Shown one piece after another: positions 5,519-8,255 of a stretch of DNA of 8,255 nt. Position numbers and translations under genes: made by a program. The stretch's first letter is position 1, and each line of letters starts with the position of its first letter. This stretch comes from an uncultured Pseudomonadales bacterium (GTDB lineage Bacteria > Pseudomonadota > Gammaproteobacteria > Pseudomonadales > Pseudohongiellaceae), in the NCBI GenBank assembly GCA_938082955.1, contig CALKDE010000372.1, forward strand, positions 1 through 8,255, in the 5' to 3' direction. The notes below the pieces were generated by a model. The model searched no databases. It was given only the letters and a program-made list of their open reading frames with translations, and had not been told where the DNA came from.

Positions 5519-5772
5519 TACCGCCTCGAACTCTTCCCTGTTGCTTACCAGCGAATTGTGCCCGATAAGCTATGCATAGACCATTGTTCATTTCAGCTTG
5601 AACTAAAGGAAACACACAATAAGCGCGCACGCATAATTTCGAACCTACTCATTCTCAAAAGCCTGCAATTTCCTACACGGCCGCTTCCCTCCAGGAGGGC
5701 TAGGCTGACTCAATTCGGCAAGCCACTGAGATACTATTACGTCTAGAAGCAGCCATACGGGCATAGCTACTC
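5519..5772. other. Intergenic region upstream of the phosphoesterase gene
   Basis: No gene is supported here. A plus-strand frame at 5558-5746 has a basic, low-quality translation and no ribosome-binding site. CCCTCC-A-GGAGGG at 5687-5699 is a symmetrical GC-rich element. The promoter of the phosphoesterase-MFS unit must lie here, but no convincing -35/-10 pair was seen on the minus strand. The 3' end of the amidohydrolase transcript also falls here. Confidence 0.4.
5749..5770 (-). terminator. Weak hairpin after the amidohydrolase gene
   Basis: On the minus-strand RNA, GUAGCUAU and AUGGCUGC form an 8-bp stem with two G-U pairs around a 6-base loop, beginning two bases after the stop codon. 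No U-run follows. On the plus strand the same bases pair poorly, so any function would be for the minus transcript. Confidence 0.25.
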
Positions 5773-7116
5773 TCAAAAATTGTTAGGCCAAGGAAACAAA
5801 TCAACCGGCGGTACGTCGAGGTTTACTTCATTACCACGCGCCATAACGAAGGTCGGCTGCATTAGCGCCGAAATATCCTGAAGCGGATTGCCGGCGGTCG
5901 CAACAATGTCCGCATCTTTGCCTGCCTCAATTGTTCCAGTAATGTCGGTCAGATCCATTAGGTCGGCGGCATTGATAGTCGCGGAAATTAGGATAGCTCG
6001 CTCGGGCATACCCGCCTCGTTCATCAACACCATTTCGTATGCATTGGTGCCGTGATCATTCACGCCGGCATCTGTGCCGAAGGCGATTTTTACGCCTTTC
6101 TCATAGGCGAGTCGTAATGCATTCCTCATGACGGGGCCTACTTCAAGAGCCTTCTGCCGAACTTCAGGCACAAAGAAGTCAGGCCGCTCTGTAGCGATTC
6201 GCTCGACGGTATAACCTGCGATTAGAGTTGGAACCAAATAGGCGCCTGTTGCAACAAATAAGTCAGCAGTCTGGGCATCGAGGTAAGAACCATGCTCGAT
6301 GGAATCAACGCCGGCTCGCAAAGCAGCTTCCAAGCCGATTTTACCGTGCGCATGCGCTGCTACTTTGCGGCCCATGGCATGGGCCGCCTGCACCAGGGCG
6401 ACCTGTTCTTCGTCAGTAAATTGTTGACCAGTACCGGTAGCCGTTTGGCTTAGTACACCGCCGGTGGCTACATACTTTATATGGTCGGCCCCGTATTTTA
6501 TCTGCGTGCGCACTGCTTTACGGCATTCGGCCACACCGTCACAAACACCCGAGTGAGGATGAGGAAATACATCATCGCGAAATCCACCACCATCTCCATG
6601 ACCGCCTGTTGGGGTCAGCCCCTGTCCTGCAGCTTTTATTCGCGGGCCCATAACGATGCCCTGATTAATCGCATCGCGCAAAGCAAAGACGGCATTTCGA
6701 TCAGCACCTACATTTCGGATAGTCGTAAACCCCGCACGCAGTGTCCGCATGCCAAACTCGACGCCCATTAAAGTGCTAAGTTGTGATGAACGAGTAACTC
6801 GAATCTCACGACCATTCGCTTCCTGCTGACTTAGAATATGCGTATGAGAATCGATAAGACCAGCCATCACAAACTGATCGCTTAGATCGATTACTCTGGC
6901 GTTGGCAGTACCGCTCACCTGTCCGGGCGAGACATAGCCATCGCGCACTTCGACAATTTCATTGTTTCTGACAATAATACTCTGCTCGGTTTGGACTGCT
7001 TCGCGCGCATCCGCCAGCAACGTGCCGGCATGAATGATTTTCCATTCATCAAAAGCCTGGGCGTGTAAAGCTGTACTGAGAACCAAAGAAACCAAAAATA
7101 GTGTACTTCTTAGCAT
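5773..7116 (-). CDS. Secreted metal-dependent amidohydrolase (imidazolonepropionase-like)
   Basis: A 447-residue protein with a Sec signal peptide (hydrophobic residues 5-17, cleavage after Ala-Gln-Ala at about 21), so it should act in the periplasm. The amidohydrolase-superfamily barrel is complete: His91-x-His93 in GLIDSHTHI, Lys214 in HIKYVATGG (the carboxylated bridging lysine), the HAHG block at 255-258, His275 in SIEHGSYLD, and Asp349 in FGTDAG. The C-terminal AGKDADIVATAGNPL (398-412) belongs to the small beta-sandwich domain. The length is typical. Secreted members of this family include dipeptidases acting on Xaa-Pro or Xaa-Arg peptides, so peptide hydrolysis is likely but substrate specificity is not visible. 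The start is supported by AGAGG (7122-7126), five bases before ATG. A DUF1840 gene lies 68 bases upstream in the same direction and may share its transcript. Confidence 0.87.
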   Translation of the reverse strand: MLRSTLFLVSLVLSTALHAQAFDEWKIIHAGTLLADAREAVQTEQSIIVRNNEIVEVRDGYVSPGQVSGTANARVIDLSDQFVMAGLIDSHTHILSQQEANGREIRVTRSSQLSTLMGVEFGMRTLRAGFTTIRNVGADRNAVFALRDAINQGIVMGPRIKAAGQGLTPTGGHGDGGGFRDDVFPHPHSGVCDGVAECRKAVRTQIKYGADHIKYVATGGVLSQTATGTGQQFTDEEQVALVQAAHAMGRKVAAHAHGKIGLEAALRAGVDSIEHGSYLDAQTADLFVATGAYLVPTLIAGYTVERIATERPDFFVPEVRQKALEVGPVMRNALRLAYEKGVKIAFGTDAGVNDHGTNAYEMVLMNEAGMPERAILISATINAADLMDLTDITGTIEAGKDADIVATAGNPLQDISALMQPTFVMARGNEVNLDVPPVDLFPWPNNF

Positions 7117-7166
7117 GACAACCTCTTTTATATTTAGTTTAAGCTACGCTGCACAATAGCAAACAA

Positions 7167-7186
7167 AATTGGGTACCGGCTCAATT
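7167..7186 (-). repeat. Small inverted repeat between the DUF1840 and amidohydrolase genes
   Basis: On the minus strand AATTG (7182-7186) and CAATT (7167-7171) form a 5-bp stem around a 10-base GC-rich loop, overlapping the DUF1840 stop codon and followed by TTGTTTG. It could act as a weak terminator or attenuator between the two genes; the stem is short. Confidence 0.25.
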
Positions 7187-7487
7187 ATTCTGGACGCCAC
7201 ATTACATAGCTATCGATCTGCAGAGCATGTCGTAACATCTCTGACAGAGGAGCCACACGCGCATCGAGACTGATAGACTCCTGCTCTTCTTCATCGGTCG
7301 ACGCATTGGGAATCGCTGGCTGTTCCGCGAGCGACTTTTCGAGCCTAGCAATCGCCTCCGAAATAGCGACCCCACTAATTGAACCCTCGACCCTTCCACC
7401 GTGGCCTGCCATCGTTAAAATCTGCTCTGCAATTTGGCTTTGCATGACAAACGGGGCGGCCTTTTTGCTTTCGAATTTTATTAACAC
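7185..7487 (-). CDS. DUF1840 family protein
   Basis: A 100-residue cytoplasmic protein that fits the DUF1840 family along its full length. It has the opening MLIKFESKKAAPFVM, the helix AEQILTMAGHGGRVEGSI with its Gly-His-x-Gly-x-Val-x-Gly turn (28-36), the amphipathic helix ISEAIARLEKSLAEQP, an acidic variable linker (64-70), and the ending ISLDARVAPLSEMLRHAL then VMW. The start is a GTG at 7487; the family usually begins Met-Leu-Ile/Val-Thr-Phe, which fixes this start, and GGAG six bases upstream supports it. The function of the family is unknown. The gene precedes the secreted amidohydrolase in the same direction, but the 68-base gap leaves operon membership open. Confidence 0.85.
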   Translation of the reverse strand: MLIKFESKKAAPFVMQSQIAEQILTMAGHGGRVEGSISGVAISEAIARLEKSLAEQPAIPNASTDEEEQESISLDARVAPLSEMLRHALQIDSYVMWRPE

Positions 7488-7811
7488 AACCCTCTCCGTT
7501 CATTGGCTTCGGCTTACCGCAGAATAGCCGCCTCGACGGTCAATTCATAGCAGCACCCAGACTCAATACTGACCGCCTACCGTTAGATAAGAAAATTCAG
7601 AATTTCCTTTGAAACGGGTTTTTTAGTAACATTATTGTGTAGGTATTGCCCAAATATGACCAGCTAGAATGGCTGTTCCTAAATAATTGGCAGACTAATT
7701 AGTAGTATGCTACACCTTGGTTTGCGCTTTACTAGGGGGGGGGCAAGATAAAGCGTGTAGTCGACTAGCATTACTTAAACGAAAATATAATATCAATGGA
7801 GTATAAGTAAA
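7488..7811. other. Divergent intergenic region carrying a nine-G run
   Basis: This 324-base region lies between the divergent DUF1840 and TonB-receptor genes and must hold promoters for both. No small gene was supported. The region is AT-rich on the right, with GAAAATTCAGAATTTCC near 7591-7607. Its striking element is an uninterrupted run of nine G at 7735-7743. CGGTCA and TGACCG (about 7536-7541 and 7570-7575) form a loose inverted repeat nearer the DUF1840 gene. Confidence 0.5.
7761..7791 (+). promoter_or_regulatory. Candidate promoter of the TonB-receptor gene
   Basis: A perfect -10 hexamer TATAAT lies at 7786-7791. The best upstream partner is TCGACT at 7761-7766, four of six matches with a long 19-base spacer. 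Transcription would start near 7798, leaving a leader of only about 14 bases that begins at the GGAG ribosome-binding site (7798-7801). This is tight, so the true promoter may lie further upstream. Confidence 0.3.
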
Positions 7812-8255
7812 ATGAGATCCCACTATCAAAATAAAAATTTTAGGCGCAAAGCGCTCTATACCAGCATTGCACTGGGCCTGCTAAGCACGCCGTTTTAAGC
7901 ATCAGCTCAGCAAAATAAGGCGACTGTCGAAGAGGTCGTTGTTACGGGTTCCTATATCCGTCGCAGCGAAGGCATCATTGCCGCCTCGCCCATAACCTCA
8001 CTCACCGCGGATGACATTACCGATCAGGGCACATTGAATATGGCCCAGATTGTTCAGAATATGACGTTCAACAATGGCTCGGGTGTTACCAATTCGATTC
8101 AGGCCAGTGGCGCATCGAGTAACGGCGCCGCCTTTAATCTTCGCGGATTGGGCACGCGCGCTACGCTGCAATTGATCGATGGTAAACGTACTACCAATTC
8201 CAATGTGCAGTGGCTGATGCCAAGCATAGCAATCCAGCGGCTCGACATTGTAACC
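7812..8255 (+). pseudogene. TonB-dependent receptor, N-terminal part, interrupted by an in-frame stop
   Basis: From ATG 7812 (GGAG at 7798-7801, ten bases upstream) the frame encodes a signal peptide with a basic start (NKNFRRKALY) and hydrophobic core (TSIALGLLSTPF). TAA follows at 7896-7898 as codon 29, and the same frame then resumes with ASAQQ and stays open to the window end (148 codons in all). The continuation is a classic receptor start: the TonB box EEVVVTGSYIRR, then the plug domain with ASPITSLTADDI, FNLRGLGTRATLQLIDGKRT and PSIAIQRLDIV. The product would be an outer-membrane receptor for uptake of an unknown ligand. The stop sits just before the Ala-Ser-Ala cleavage site, so no exported protein can be made as written, and later starts lack a signal peptide. 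One base change (TCA to TAA) would explain it. The family call is firm; real pseudogene versus sequence error is open. Confidence 0.85.

Noticed and set aside
5558..5746. 62-codon plus-strand frame in the intergenic region
   Set aside because: Odd basic composition, no ribosome-binding site, no family resemblance.
6481..6771. 96-codon plus-strand open frame
   Set aside because: Antisense to the amidohydrolase in a region with conserved motifs on the minus strand; no ribosome-binding site.
7202..7527. 65- and 73-codon frames overlapping the DUF1840 gene
   Set aside because: Shadow frames of a gene whose family match fixes the reading frame.
7786..7811. Possibility that the receptor uses a start after the stop codon
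   Set aside because: The next in-frame ATG lies within the plug domain, so the product would lack the signal peptide and TonB box and could not work as an outer-membrane receptor.

Overview
The window looks like chromosomal DNA of a free-living, probably marine gammaproteobacterium. The support is a DUF2058/YaiL gene, a DUF1840 gene, a zinc-ribbon/Smr protein of the proteobacterial type, and TonB-dependent-receptor and secreted-amidohydrolase genes of the kind common in Cellvibrionales/Halieaceae-like bacteria. The lineage is inferred from protein families read by eye, not from a database search. No tRNA, rRNA, CRISPR array, transposase or integrase was seen.

Left part (1-2359): a secreted-protein gene runs off the left edge on the minus strand (1-231). 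Next come about 530 bases with no intact gene, a small zinc-ribbon/Smr-like protein (769-1107, plus), and then roughly 1.2 kb of low coding density. This last stretch holds a 95-residue lipoprotein gene (1840-2127, minus) surrounded by what look like broken coding pieces on the minus strand (1301-1734 and 2133-2246). The left third reads as eroded or poorly conserved DNA around a few small genes.

Middle (2360-5772): a YaiL/DUF2058 gene (2420-2968, plus) faces a minus-strand two-gene unit. In that unit a cytoplasmic calcineurin-type phosphoesterase (4667-5518) is followed after 14 bases by an organophosphate-antiporter-like MFS transporter (3327-4652). Together they suggest import of a phosphate ester and its hydrolysis inside the cell; the substrate is unknown. 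A 9-bp hairpin followed by a short U-run (3217-3250) is a plausible terminator for this unit.

Right part (5773-8255): a DUF1840 gene (7185-7487) and a secreted metal-dependent amidohydrolase (5773-7116) lie in the same direction on the minus strand. Divergent from them, a TonB-dependent receptor gene starts at 7812 and runs off the right edge. It carries an in-frame TAA at codon 29, inside the signal peptide just before the expected cleavage site, and a run of nine G residues lies 68 bases upstream of its start. As written the receptor cannot be made or exported, so this locus is either a fresh pseudogene or a sequence error, and it is the most checkable oddity in the window.
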